Positions 26,720 through 35,984 of a stretch of DNA of 64,000 nt are shown here, piece by piece (positions within the stretch are counted from its first letter, which is position 1; each line of letters begins with the position of its first letter). Under the pieces are notes generated by a model that was not told the DNA's origin, searched no databases, and saw only the letters and a list, made by a program, of their open reading frames with translations. The position numbers were made by a program, and so were the translations under genes. Origin of the DNA: Leptolyngbya sp. SIO1E4 (GTDB lineage: Bacteria; Cyanobacteriota; Cyanobacteriia; Phormidesmidales; Phormidesmidaceae); assembly GCA_010672825.2 (NCBI GenBank), contig JAAHFU020000002.1, positions 322,001 to 386,000 of the forward strand, written 5' to 3'.

Positions 26720-27157
26720 ATGGTAGAAGCACTGACATTGGCAGCGGCACAGGCGATCGCTAAAATCGCCCTAGACAAATTTGTAGAGGGAGGAGCCGGA
26801 GAATTGGGTAAAACCTTAACCACAGCTCTTACCCAGAAGGTCATGCAGCTTGGTACCGTCGTCTGGAATAAAATTCACGGCCTTACACCAGCAGTAGCAG
26901 CATTGGAGGGAGCCGTCCAGGACAAGCCAGAAGAAGCGCAAAAGCTAAAGAAATATTTGTTTAGGCTTTGGGAAGATGAGCAGTCGGAGTTTACCCAAGA
27001 GATAAAAAAGCTGGCAGATGAACTGCATTTTGAGTTGGCCCAGATTGAAGATAATAGCTCGATGACCCAAATTAACCAAGACAATGCCAGAGGCTGGCAG
27101 GTGAAGGTGACAGGAGGTAAGGATACACAGATCGGGGAGATCCACAATCATGGCTGA
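26720..27157 (+). CDS. Small helical protein with C-terminal amyloid-type motif (putative NLR effector)
   Basis: 145 aa with AGGAG before ATG 26720. Residues 1-110 are predicted all-helical with amphipathic, alanine-rich stretches (LAAAQAIAKIALDKFVEGG; LTTALTQKVMQLGTVVWN), like membrane-acting Bell/HeLo-type domains. The last 30 residues read TQINQDNARGWQVKV-TGG-KDTQIGEIHNH, closely matching residues 51-75 of the adjacent NLR. This is the arrangement of bacterial amyloid signalling: the NLR oligomerises and templates the effector's motif. It overlaps the NLR start by 8 nt. Effector function is inference. Confidence 0.7.
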   Translation: MVEALTLAAAQAIAKIALDKFVEGGAGELGKTLTTALTQKVMQLGTVVWNKIHGLTPAVAALEGAVQDKPEEAQKLKKYLFRLWEDEQSEFTQEIKKLADELHFELAQIEDNSSMTQINQDNARGWQVKVTGGKDTQIGEIHNHG

Positions 27158-30100
27158 TGGGCTGATTGAGCACCTGTGCCAGCGATTGGGGGAAAAGCTG
27201 CAAATGGCTCCCACCAGTGGCTTGAGTGACCTGATTACTTATTTGCAAGGGGTGATTGAGGCGGATGCCAACCTGAAAGAGGCACTGACAGATAAGGCAG
27301 TGCAAATCAATCAGGGGGATGCGACGGGCTATCAGGTATTGGTGGAGGGGGGACAAGCCTACATTGGCACCCACTTGCGGGTCACAGATCCCAGCTTGGT
27401 GGAAGCAGCCCTGAATACGATTTTGGCAGCTTACCTCTCCCGTCCTGTGGGCACCCCCAGTAATCTGCCCTTGAGCGGGGTGGTGAAGTTTGTGGGGCGA
27501 GAGGAGTCACTGGCGCAGGTGCATGAGAAGTTACAAGCTGGCTCGACGGTTGCCGTCACCTCGGTGTCGGGGATGGGAGGTGTGGGTAAGACGGAATTGA
27601 CGTTGCAGTATGCCTACCAACACTTGAAGGCGAATACCTATCCCGGCGGTCTGTGCTGGATTAATGTCAGAGCACAGGATGTGGGTTTGGGCTTGTTGGA
27701 GTTTGCCCGCACCCAGTTGGAGCTACCGGAACCACCCGATACTTTGGAAACATTGCTGGAGAAGGTGCAGTGGGTATGCCGCCGCTGGCAGGGGAAAGCG
27801 ATTCTGGTGATGCTGGATGATGTGACGGATTACGAGGCGGTGCAACCCTATTTGAATCTGCTGGATCCCCGCTTTCGGGTGTTGATGACCACCCGGTTGA
27901 AGTTGAGAGCCAAGGCTGAGCTGTTGGAGTTAGGGGTATTGACGGAGACAGCATCCCTAGAACTGTTACGGGTCTTGGTGGATGATCCTCACCGGATTGA
28001 TAGTCAACTTGCTGATGCCCAACGATTGTGTGAGTGGTTAGGATATTTGCCCTTAGGACTGGAACTGGTGGGGCGCTATCTGGCCCGGAGGGAGGACTTG
28101 AGCTTGGTGGAAATGTTGGAGCGGTTGGAAGCAAAAAAGTTGGCGGCTCAGGCGTTGGTGCAAGCACAGCAAATGACGACTCAACTGGGCGTAGCAGCGG
28201 CTTTCCAATTAACTTGGGATGATGAGCAATTCCCAAATGAAGCCAAGATGCTTTGCGGGCTGTTGAGTATGTTTTCTCTAGCACCCATTCCCTGGAATTT
28301 GGTGGAACAATGCTTGCCGGATTGGGATAAAGAAGTCTTAGAGGATTTCCGGGTTGAATATCTGCTTGGACGCAGTTTGCTATCCAGGGTTGGCAAAGGA
28401 TTCTATCAATTGCATCAACTATTGCGGGAGTTTTTTACTACCAAGCGATCGCAGATGGCGAATGATGTTGCGCTGAAGCAAACGGTGTGCCGAGTCATGG
28501 CAGCCGAGGCAGAACAGATGCCAAAAATAGAAACCCAAGCACAGATTGAGCAGTTTATCCCTGTCATTCCCCATCTCAAGGAAGTTGCGACAACGCTTTG
28601 CCCTTGGCTTACCGACGCCGATTTGATATTTCCGTCCACTCGCGTTGCTCAATTCTATGAGGGACAGGCAGATTATGAGTCTGCCCTACTCTGGTATCAG
28701 CATTGTCTAGAAACAGCAGAAGCCCGATTGGGTTGTAATTGTCACGAGGTCGCTCTATGTCTTAATAATCTGGCACTCCTCTACCAAGCTCAAGGTCACT
28801 ATGATGAAGCAGAACCGCTCCATCGACGAGCTCTTGCCATTGGGGAACAACAGCTAGATGCTGACCACCGCGACATTGCCCTGTTCCTCAACAACCTGGC
28901 ACAACTTTACTATCGGCAGGGATGCTACCACCAGGCAGAACCGCTCTATCGGAAATCTCTTATCATCTTTGAGCAGCAATTAGGCAAAGACCATCCCAAT
29001 GGTGCTAAGATCCTGAATAATTTGGCACTCCTCTACCAAACTCAGGGACGCTACTCTGAGGCAGAGCCACTCTACCAGCGATCGCTCATCATCAAAGAAC
29101 AACAATCGGGTGCCGGCCATCCTGATGTCTCCCTAAGTCTCATCAATTTGGCAGCACTCTACCAAGAGCAAAGTCGCTACGCTGAAGCAGAAAATCTATT
29201 AAAGCGATCACTTGCTATCTGCGAACAGCAGTTAAGCAAAGACCATCCTAACTTTGCTTTAAACCTCAATAATCTAGCGGTACTTTACCAATTGCAAGGG
29301 CGCTACAACGAAGCTGAATCGCTCTGTCAGCAATCCCTGAACATCCGAGAGCAAAAATTGGGTAAAGACCATCCCGATGTCGCTCAAAGCCTGAATAATC
29401 TAGCATTCCTCTATAAAACACAAAGACACTACGACAAGGCAGAACCACTCTTACAAAGATCTCTCTCCATCCAAGAACGGCTGTTGGGCACCAAACACCC
29501 TGATGTCGCTCTAAGCCTCAACAACTTAGCAGAGTTTTACCGAGAACAAAGTCGCTACGCTGAAGCAGAACCGCTCTATTACCGCTCTCTTTCTATCTGG
29601 CAACAGCGGTTTGGTGAAAACCATCCTAATGTTGCCACTAGCCTTAACAATCTGGCACTCCTCTACGATTCCCAGGGACGCAACACTGAGGCAGAAGAAC
29701 TTTACCAGCGATCACTCTCCATTCGAGAGCAACAGTTGGGATACGACCATCCCAAGGTTGCCATGAACTTGAACAATCTGGCTGCACTATACCAAAAGCA
29801 GAAGCGCTACTCTGAAGCAGAACCAATTTACCGGCGATCACTCCAGATTGGGGAAACACAACTAGGAGATCACCCTGATACTGTTATTGCTTCGGCTAAT
29901 TTAGCATACCTTTATCGTATTCAAGGGCGTTACGAAGAGGCAGAACCCCTCTATCTAAAGGCGTTAAAGATCAATGAGCAATGTTACGGTAAAGAGCATC
30001 CGGAAGTTGCTACAAGTTTGAGCGATTTGGCATATCTGTACCGTATCCAAGAGCGTTATGAAGAGGCAGAATCACTATATCTACGAGTAATTTGGATTCG

Positions 30101-31778
30101 TGAAACACAGTTAGGGATGGATCACCTTGATACGGCTAGTAGTCTCAACAATCTAGCCTTTTTATACGATTCTCAAAGGTGCTATGAAGAGGCAGAACCG
30201 CTCTACCGACGAGTGCTTCAGATTCGAGAAGCACAATTAGGGGCCGATCACCTTGATACTGCCATTAGCTTGAATAATCTGGCATTGTTGTATCACTATC
30301 AGGGACGCTACGCTGAGGCAGAGCCGCTCTTTCAGGGCTCCCTTACCATTCGTGAACAGCAGTTGGAAGCTGATCATCCCGATGTTGCTACCAGCCTGAA
30401 TAATCTGGCACTATGCTATCGAGCCCAAGGACGCTACGCTGAGGCAGAGCCGCTCTTTCAGGGCTCCCTTACCATTCGTGAACAGCAGTTGGGCAATGAT
30501 CACCCCGACTTTGCCAATAGCTTGAACAATTTGGCACTACTCTACCAAGACCAAGGACACTACAGCGAGGCAGAATCGCTTTATCAAAAGGCACTCTCCA
30601 TCCAAGAGGAACAATTGGGTCAAGACCATCCTAATGTTGCTCAAAGCCTCAACAATTTGGGAGTATTGTACCAATTTCAGGGACGTTATGGCGAGTCAGA
30701 ACCGCTCTTTCAGTACTCCCTCGCCATTCGAGAACGGCAATTGGGCAAAGACCATCCCGATGTTGCCCAAAGCCTCAGTAATTTAGCATTCCTCTGCCAA
30801 ATGCAAGGACGCTACGACGAGGCAGAGCCACTTTTACAGCGATCGCTCTTGATCCAAGAACAGCAGTTGGATACCAATCATCCTGATGTTGCCCGATGCC
30901 TCAACAATCTGGCAGATCTTTACCGAGTACAAGGACGTTACCCTGAGGCGGAACCTTTGTATGAGCGATCGCTGGTAATTTGGGAACAGCAATTAGGCAA
31001 AGATCATCCTGATGTCGCTATCAGCCTCAACAATCTGGCATTACTCTATCAAGCACAGGGACGTTACGCCGAAGCAGAACCGCTCCATCATCGGTCACTC
31101 TACATTCGAGAACGGCAGTTGGGTCAAGACCATCCCAATGTCGCCCGAAGTCTCAATAATCTGGCGGCACTCTACAGTTCCCAAGGACGCTACAGCGAGG
31201 CAGAAACCCTTTATCAGAAAGCACTCTCCATCCAAGAAGAACAGTTGGGTCAAGACCATCCTGATGTGGCCCTGAGCCTAAACAATCTTGCAGTACTCTA
31301 TTGCGAGCAAGAGCACTACAGTAAGGCAGAACCTCTCTACATACGATCACTCTCTATCCAAGAACAAAAGTTAGGCAGTGATCATCCTGATGTTACCCAA
31401 AGCCTTGACGTTTTGGCGGGTTTCTACTGTGACCAAGGACGCTATGCCGAAGCAGAACCACTCTGTACACGATTACTCTCCATCCGAGAACGACAGTTAG
31501 GGAGTGACCATCCAGATATTGTTATGAACCTTTACGCTTTGGCATTTCTTTACGATTACCAAGGGCTCTACACCAAAGCAGAACCCTTTTATATTAGGGC
31601 AATCAACATTCTGATAAACAACTTGGGAGAAAGCCATCCTGATACTCAAACGTGCAAGCAAAACTTTCTAACCTCCCTAAAACAGGCGACTGAGGCAGGG
31701 CAAACCGCATCATTCTCCGATCATCCCCTGACGCAAGCTCTGCTACAACAACTACAGACTGGAAATAGCAATGTCTGA
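27150..31778 (+). CDS. NB-ARC/TPR STAND NTPase (NLR-like)
   Basis: 1542 aa. Residues 1-50 helical; 51-75 QINQGDATGYQVLVEGG-QAYIGTH, shared with the upstream protein; NB-ARC ATPase with FVGREESLAQV near 114, Walker A GMGGVGKT 141-148, Walker B AILVMLDDV near 215, MTTRLK sensor and LPLGLELVGRYL near 300; winged-helix region to about 450; then 24 tandem 42-residue kinesin-light-chain-type TPRs (LNNLALLYxxQGRYxEAEPLY) to about 1510. The TPR array should sense a ligand, the NB-ARC assemble, and the N-terminal motif signal. Likely a conflict or cell-death system. Confidence 0.9.
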   Translation: MADGLIEHLCQRLGEKLQMAPTSGLSDLITYLQGVIEADANLKEALTDKAVQINQGDATGYQVLVEGGQAYIGTHLRVTDPSLVEAALNTILAAYLSRPVGTPSNLPLSGVVKFVGREESLAQVHEKLQAGSTVAVTSVSGMGGVGKTELTLQYAYQHLKANTYPGGLCWINVRAQDVGLGLLEFARTQLELPEPPDTLETLLEKVQWVCRRWQGKAILVMLDDVTDYEAVQPYLNLLDPRFRVLMTTRLKLRAKAELLELGVLTETASLELLRVLVDDPHRIDSQLADAQRLCEWLGYLPLGLELVGRYLARREDLSLVEMLERLEAKKLAAQALVQAQQMTTQLGVAAAFQLTWDDEQFPNEAKMLCGLLSMFSLAPIPWNLVEQCLPDWDKEVLEDFRVEYLLGRSLLSRVGKGFYQLHQLLREFFTTKRSQMANDVALKQTVCRVMAAEAEQMPKIETQAQIEQFIPVIPHLKEVATTLCPWLTDADLIFPSTRVAQFYEGQADYESALLWYQHCLETAEARLGCNCHEVALCLNNLALLYQAQGHYDEAEPLHRRALAIGEQQLDADHRDIALFLNNLAQLYYRQGCYHQAEPLYRKSLIIFEQQLGKDHPNGAKILNNLALLYQTQGRYSEAEPLYQRSLIIKEQQSGAGHPDVSLSLINLAALYQEQSRYAEAENLLKRSLAICEQQLSKDHPNFALNLNNLAVLYQLQGRYNEAESLCQQSLNIREQKLGKDHPDVAQSLNNLAFLYKTQRHYDKAEPLLQRSLSIQERLLGTKHPDVALSLNNLAEFYREQSRYAEAEPLYYRSLSIWQQRFGENHPNVATSLNNLALLYDSQGRNTEAEELYQRSLSIREQQLGYDHPKVAMNLNNLAALYQKQKRYSEAEPIYRRSLQIGETQLGDHPDTVIASANLAYLYRIQGRYEEAEPLYLKALKINEQCYGKEHPEVATSLSDLAYLYRIQERYEEAESLYLRVIWIRETQLGMDHLDTASSLNNLAFLYDSQRCYEEAEPLYRRVLQIREAQLGADHLDTAISLNNLALLYHYQGRYAEAEPLFQGSLTIREQQLEADHPDVATSLNNLALCYRAQGRYAEAEPLFQGSLTIREQQLGNDHPDFANSLNNLALLYQDQGHYSEAESLYQKALSIQEEQLGQDHPNVAQSLNNLGVLYQFQGRYGESEPLFQYSLAIRERQLGKDHPDVAQSLSNLAFLCQMQGRYDEAEPLLQRSLLIQEQQLDTNHPDVARCLNNLADLYRVQGRYPEAEPLYERSLVIWEQQLGKDHPDVAISLNNLALLYQAQGRYAEAEPLHHRSLYIRERQLGQDHPNVARSLNNLAALYSSQGRYSEAETLYQKALSIQEEQLGQDHPDVALSLNNLAVLYCEQEHYSKAEPLYIRSLSIQEQKLGSDHPDVTQSLDVLAGFYCDQGRYAEAEPLCTRLLSIRERQLGSDHPDIVMNLYALAFLYDYQGLYTKAEPFYIRAINILINNLGESHPDTQTCKQNFLTSLKQATEAGQTASFSDHPLTQALLQQLQTGNSNV

Positions 31779-31833
31779 AATGAGCCATGTCTATGGATGG
31801 GATGATACGGCAGTTTTCTGAAGCCTTACACAG

Positions 31834-32131
31834 AATGGCCTTGCCAAAAGCCTCCATCCCGTATTTCAGCAACGCCAGCAAACCTTTGAAAAAATGAACT
31901 GATTCAAACCTGGTTTACTCAAAACCGGCAAGTCATTGGTAAGGCTTCCCGTTCGCTTTCTTCAGCTATCAGAGACCAACACCCAGAATTAACCTGGTCG
32001 AAAATAATTGGAATGCGAAACATTTTGACTCACAACTACTTTGGGATTGACCTTGATGTTGTTTGTTTGGCTGTCGAGCAAGAGTTACCAAGTCTGAAGC
32101 GAGAGATCGCAGCTATTTTACAATCGTTGTA
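31834..32131 (+). pseudogene. HepT (DUF86) remnant beside a dispersed sequence
   Basis: The readable part runs NELIQTWFTQNRQVIGKAS to GMRNILTHNYFGIDLDVV and stops at 32131, keeping the HEPN motif RNILTHNYF. One A missing from the A-run near 31890 shifts the frame, and no N-terminal half or start exists. Bases 31834-31878 (ATGGCCTTGCCAAAAGCC...) match the dispersed sequence at 41020 and 45460. Confidence 0.7.
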
Positions 32132-32409
32132 GGCACAAGCAAGGATATCCGCCCTGATTATAGTTTAGAAGATGGTATTGAATCCGCCTCACAAACAATT
32201 TGCCTGAAAACTGAATAGGTGGCTGATATCAAAATCTTCAGAGCTACTTCATCAGGCAATAGTAAGTTAACGTCAATATGGGTTAAGAGCTTTTTTGAAG
32301 CTTCTGAACAAAAGAATGCGGCTTTCAGGCTACGAGAGAATCAGGATTTTCGCTTATCCCGTACTCGCGTAAGTTAACTTTCTGTACGCCCCAGCCCAGA
32401 AACGAAGCA

Positions 32410-32576
32410 AGCTAACTATTTATTTAGAGAGAAGCATTTCACATAACTCCCTTAAATGGGTATTTAGGTAGAAACTTTTCAGCCTAATTCCCTGATTTGG
32501 GCATTTAGGCGGAAATACGTCAGCCTAATCTCCCCATATGGGTGATTAAGTGGACAAGTTCAGTATAATTACCCCT
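32410..32576 (-). repeat. attI-like module with three ~41-bp repeats
   Basis: Three units, each with a CCC-N6-GGG palindrome (CCCTTAAATGGG, CCCTGATTTGGG, CCCCATATGGG) and an AGGTAGAAA- or AGGCGGAAA-type tail, match the module at 49298. Homology stops at the core GTTAGCT (minus strand, 32416-32410). No intact cassette follows. The stretch 32132-32409 contains no recognisable gene. Confidence 0.6.
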
Positions 32577-32661
32577 CCATTACAAGCCTGGAACTGCATA
32601 GGGTTTGTTTATCATTCTGGCTGGTGGTCTACTCAATGCAATCTGCCCCCCAAACTGCAAC

Positions 32662-32825
32662 CTACTTCCCCTCAGCTATACAGTTCATTAGCTTTTCTGC
32701 CATCACCTTGAGGTCTAGCTTGCGACCAATGCAGACCAATTGGGTGCTGGGTGTTCCTGGCTATTCAGAGCCTTCGAGCTGAAACCGCTTACCTGTGAAT
32801 GGGCAAAAGTGACGGCTGAGCTTTC
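32662..32825 (-). pseudogene. cobW 3' fragment
   Basis: Minus-strand frame [18 protein letters not shown][20 protein letters not shown] then VMAEKLMNCIAEGK aligns with the end of the cobW at 52122 ([26 protein letters not shown]). An amber codon replaces Trp and the rest of the gene is missing. Bases 32826-33022 show no further cobW or other gene. Confidence 0.8.
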
Positions 32826-33022
32826 TGATAACTCACCCATCTGCTTCCCTAGTGATGCTTGCCATAAAGCACTGTCCTCAGGAGAAACTCGATATGGGTA
32901 GTACAGGGAGCGTCAGTTCATGGTCAGAATCTCTGTTAGCCGCCATGACTCAGTATCCGGTTCCAGTCATCACTGGCCCAGAAGATATGGGACATGGGTA
33001 GTTGCCATTTGACTAAAATCAC

Positions 33023-34417
33023 TTAGCTGGCGGCTGGCATAGGCTTCACAGTCTCCTCAGCAAAAATGCCCTTAGGAATGATGCCATGCACGCCCCAGTT
33101 GCCATCGACCACCTGAGTAATTGCAAAGTCAGTACCGACCGTAATCAGCGAAAAGGCTTCATCTTCGGTCAGGTTCATACCATTCATCAAAAAGTCGCGG
33201 GCCTTGGCGGAGCTATCCTTGAGCGCCGGATCAAGAGAAGACACCGTATAAATTTCCTCCTGGGCGTCTTCTCCCAAAGCTTCTAGGTAGTTAGGGTAGG
33301 TAAAGCCGTGAACAATCCAGGAATCAGGGGTTTCCAGCAAGGGATAGTTGACGCCCTCCAAAATGGTTCCTGCTAGATCGGTTTGCTTATGCAGAACAAA
33401 TTGGAATACTCCAGTAATCGAGGTTTCAATGGCGGTGCCATCCAGTTCTGAGTCGCCTTGAGAAGCGTGGGCATCACCCCCGGAGAACAGAGCACCGGGC
33501 ACAGCGACCGGCAGGTACAGAGAGGTACCAACACCAATGTTGCGGTTATCGATGTTGCCGCCAAAGTAACCCGGCGGAATGGAATCGACTACATCGGCTT
33601 CACTAGGAACGACCCCCATAGAGCCAAGGTGTAGACGCAGGGGAATTTTGACCCCTGCCAGGGTGTCTTCAATCTCGGTAACGGTATCGTGATCAACAAG
33701 GATGCCAGGATAGTCAATCGTTTCATGGGCTTGCCCATCGGGGGTCGTTTGGGGCGTCCACTGGTAGCGGTAGACGGCCTCGGCCCACGGTTTCTCACCC
33801 GTAGCATCCATTTCATATAGCGTAATCACCTCGCGCGGTTTGGGGTCTTCTTTGTAGTTGTCGTACTGAAAGCCCCACCAAGCCGAAGCGTTAGAGCCAT
33901 AGGTTTTGGTCGGATCCATGCCGCTGGGACGCAACTTCAGATCGACAACGCGCACCTCTAGCAGATCGCCGGGTTCCGCACCGCAGACATAGACGGGACC
34001 CGTGAGAATGTGTACGCCAGGACCGCGATCGCTGACGATTTTGCCCTCAGCCGTCCAGCTGTAAATGTCTTCGACGGCGGGGTCGCCGGCAATCATGCGA
34101 TCGTAGTCATCCCCCGCGTGGTGAGTAATGGTTTCAAGGGTGACGTAGTCTTGGGAATTAATGGCAATCACCGGCGCCAGATTTTTGCTGTAGTAGCCCC
34201 AGTGCACCGTTTCAGGGCTGGCAGCCACTTCGTAGTGGCGAGGACTGGTGGCGCGACTGCCACAGCTAGTTGGCATCGTATTTTCAATAGGAGGCACTGC
34301 CGCACTCACCGGGGGCATGCCAACGGAAAGAAAACTCGCCATCAAACAGAGAACAAGCGTGGCAATAAACAAAGACGGCCAAGTCTTCAGCCCACGCATT
34401 TTACGATTTTCAGCCAT
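33023..34417 (-). CDS. Secreted acetamidase/formamidase-family protein
   Basis: 464 aa from ATG 34417, supported by AGGAAAG upstream. Signal peptide in the first ~40 residues (WPSLFIATLVLCLMASFLSVGMPPVSA). The FmdA/AmdA fold is evident in GDDYDRMIAGDPAVEDIYSW, RGPGVHILTGPVYVCGAEPGDLLEVRVVDL, GYFGGNIDNRNIGVGTSLYLPV and ALFSGGDAHASQGDSELDGTAIE. These enzymes hydrolyse small amides to release ammonia; periplasmic location is inferred. No Zur box. Confidence 0.9.
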   Translation of the reverse strand: MAENRKMRGLKTWPSLFIATLVLCLMASFLSVGMPPVSAAVPPIENTMPTSCGSRATSPRHYEVAASPETVHWGYYSKNLAPVIAINSQDYVTLETITHHAGDDYDRMIAGDPAVEDIYSWTAEGKIVSDRGPGVHILTGPVYVCGAEPGDLLEVRVVDLKLRPSGMDPTKTYGSNASAWWGFQYDNYKEDPKPREVITLYEMDATGEKPWAEAVYRYQWTPQTTPDGQAHETIDYPGILVDHDTVTEIEDTLAGVKIPLRLHLGSMGVVPSEADVVDSIPPGYFGGNIDNRNIGVGTSLYLPVAVPGALFSGGDAHASQGDSELDGTAIETSITGVFQFVLHKQTDLAGTILEGVNYPLLETPDSWIVHGFTYPNYLEALGEDAQEEIYTVSSLDPALKDSSAKARDFLMNGMNLTEDEAFSLITVGTDFAITQVVDGNWGVHGIIPKGIFAEETVKPMPAAS

Positions 34418-34857
34418 TTTGTCTTTCCTGAAGGGGGTTTGGCCTAAGAATTTCAATCATGTTTCTACAGAATGCCAATAGCGTTTGTTATCTAGATGAC
34501 ACTCCTTCACCGATGGAGGCACTTACATTTTTTGCTTGCCAGGGTCATCGGAGGCTTGCCGCACCAGCTGGGATGCCCTGATCAACGATCAGCTGGATGA
34601 TCGCCATCGGCCCTGCAACCTGGTGAAATTGATGCCTCGCCTGCTGGAGCGGTAGGCGGATTAATCCATCCCTCATCTAAACTCCGATGGGTTTGACCGG
34701 TTCAGTCGGGTACTGAATCTCCACCCCGATGAGCACTAAGGGCGTTTGCTGAATCGGTACTGGATACGGTTTGAGTTTTGGAGCGTTACACATTAATACA
34801 GCTGTGAATCCCGTGCGGTACAGGAAGTTGAGTCTTAAAGACTTTGCCATTCTCTCT

Positions 34858-34909
34858 AACGAAGCTTTCAAGCTGCAACGCGCAGCTTTGTCTGCTTGAA
34901 AGCTTCGTT
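34858..34909 (-). terminator. Strong hairpin 3' of the EamA gene
   Basis: AACGAAGCTTTCAAGC (34858-34873) pairs perfectly with GCTTGAAAGCTTCGTT (34894-34909). On the minus strand the ends read TGATAAC and GTTAGAG, so it superficially resembles an attC site, but the arms lack unpaired bases. The remaining 34457-34959 stretch holds only short unassigned frames. Confidence 0.6.
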
Positions 34910-34959
34910 ATCAAATTTAGTGAAATGCCTTGTTATACAGCTGTTACTCAGTTATGGAG

Positions 34960-35823
34960 CTAAACCTTCCATAGCGCATTGACCAATGCCCCAGAGATGA
35001 TCAACGTACCGCCTATTAACGTCCACAGAGTCGGCAATTCACCAAAAAAGACAACGCCAAGGGTGGCGGAAAAAATAACCTGTATATAGGAATAGGATGT
35101 TACTTTACCAGCTTTTTCTGCTGCCATCGCTTTGGTTAGTCCAACTTGCCCTACCTGGGTAAACACACCAACCAACAGCAATAATAAAAGCGCGTTGAAG
35201 TCTGGAAAAACAAAGTTTTTGCCAAGTAAAAGCAGTGAAACTGGAAGTGCAATAAGTGGAAAATAAAAAATAATAACTGAGCTGTCTTCCGTCTGACTTA
35301 GACGTCGCACAAGCACATATGCCACTGCGCTACCAAATGCACCTATCAGCGCGGCCATTACGCTTAATGGTGGCAGCCCCAACATAGCGCCACTGGCTCC
35401 AGGTCGCACCATGACTATCAAGCCAATAAAACTTAGGATGATACAGATCACCGTTGAGCGCTTCACTGACTCACCCAGAAAAAACAGCGCCAGAATAGCG
35501 GTAAAGGCAGGATGCGTATACTGGAGTACCGTCGCATCCGCTAATGGTAGCGTGGAGACGGCATAGTAAATACAGACCAACGCCAGCGTCCCCACAGTCC
35601 CCCTGGCAACTAGCAGCAGATGATTATGCCCCCACACAGAGAGATGCTTACGCTTTACATCTAAATAACTCAGCAACAAAGATACTGATGCCCGTGCAGC
35701 AATAATCTCTAATACGGGAATGCCATAACCTGCCACAGTTTTTACACAGGTCGACATCATCGCAAAACCTAATGCCGACAGTAATATGTAACGGGTAGCA
35801 ACAGGAACTGTGCTCAGAGTCAT
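34960..35823 (-). CDS. EamA/RhaT-family drug/metabolite transporter
   Basis: 287 aa with ten predicted transmembrane helices in two EamA repeats (GTVGTLALVCIYYAVSTLPLADATVLQYTHPAFTAILALFFLGE in the first; VTSYSYIQVIFSATLGVVFFGELPTLWTLIGGTLIISGAL in the second). It exports small metabolites; substrate unknown. Its GC content is lower than the Zur units and it sits with SelO in an accessory block downstream of a decayed attI-like repeat. Confidence 0.9.
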   Translation of the reverse strand: MTLSTVPVATRYILLSALGFAMMSTCVKTVAGYGIPVLEIIAARASVSLLLSYLDVKRKHLSVWGHNHLLLVARGTVGTLALVCIYYAVSTLPLADATVLQYTHPAFTAILALFFLGESVKRSTVICIILSFIGLIVMVRPGASGAMLGLPPLSVMAALIGAFGSAVAYVLVRRLSQTEDSSVIIFYFPLIALPVSLLLLGKNFVFPDFNALLLLLLVGVFTQVGQVGLTKAMAAEKAGKVTSYSYIQVIFSATLGVVFFGELPTLWTLIGGTLIISGALVNALWKV

Positions 35824-35984
35824 TTTGTTAGCCGTGGCCAGCTCGACAAGCCTAATTCCAATTTTTCAGGTTTTGCAGCAACCGCCACAACCGTCTGTGC
35901 GTGGTTATGGGCCACTTGGCTCGAATACTTGACACTTGTACGCCAAAGATGCCCTAAGCAAAGTGGCAAGCGCTATATCGAAAA

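Noticed and set aside
28730-31600. Long run of regularly spaced DNA repeats, considered as a repeat array or CRISPR
   Set aside because: The 126-bp period is coding: each unit translates to a 42-residue TPR in one open frame; there are no short identical repeats with unique spacers.
32410-32576. 41-bp repeats as a CRISPR array
   Set aside because: Repeats are degenerate, contiguous and only three units long, with no spacers and no cas genes in the window.
34853-34916. Hairpin after EamA as an attC site
   Set aside because: Its end cores look right (TGATAAC/GTTAGAG), but the arms pair perfectly without unpaired bases and no partner core was found; a terminator is simpler.
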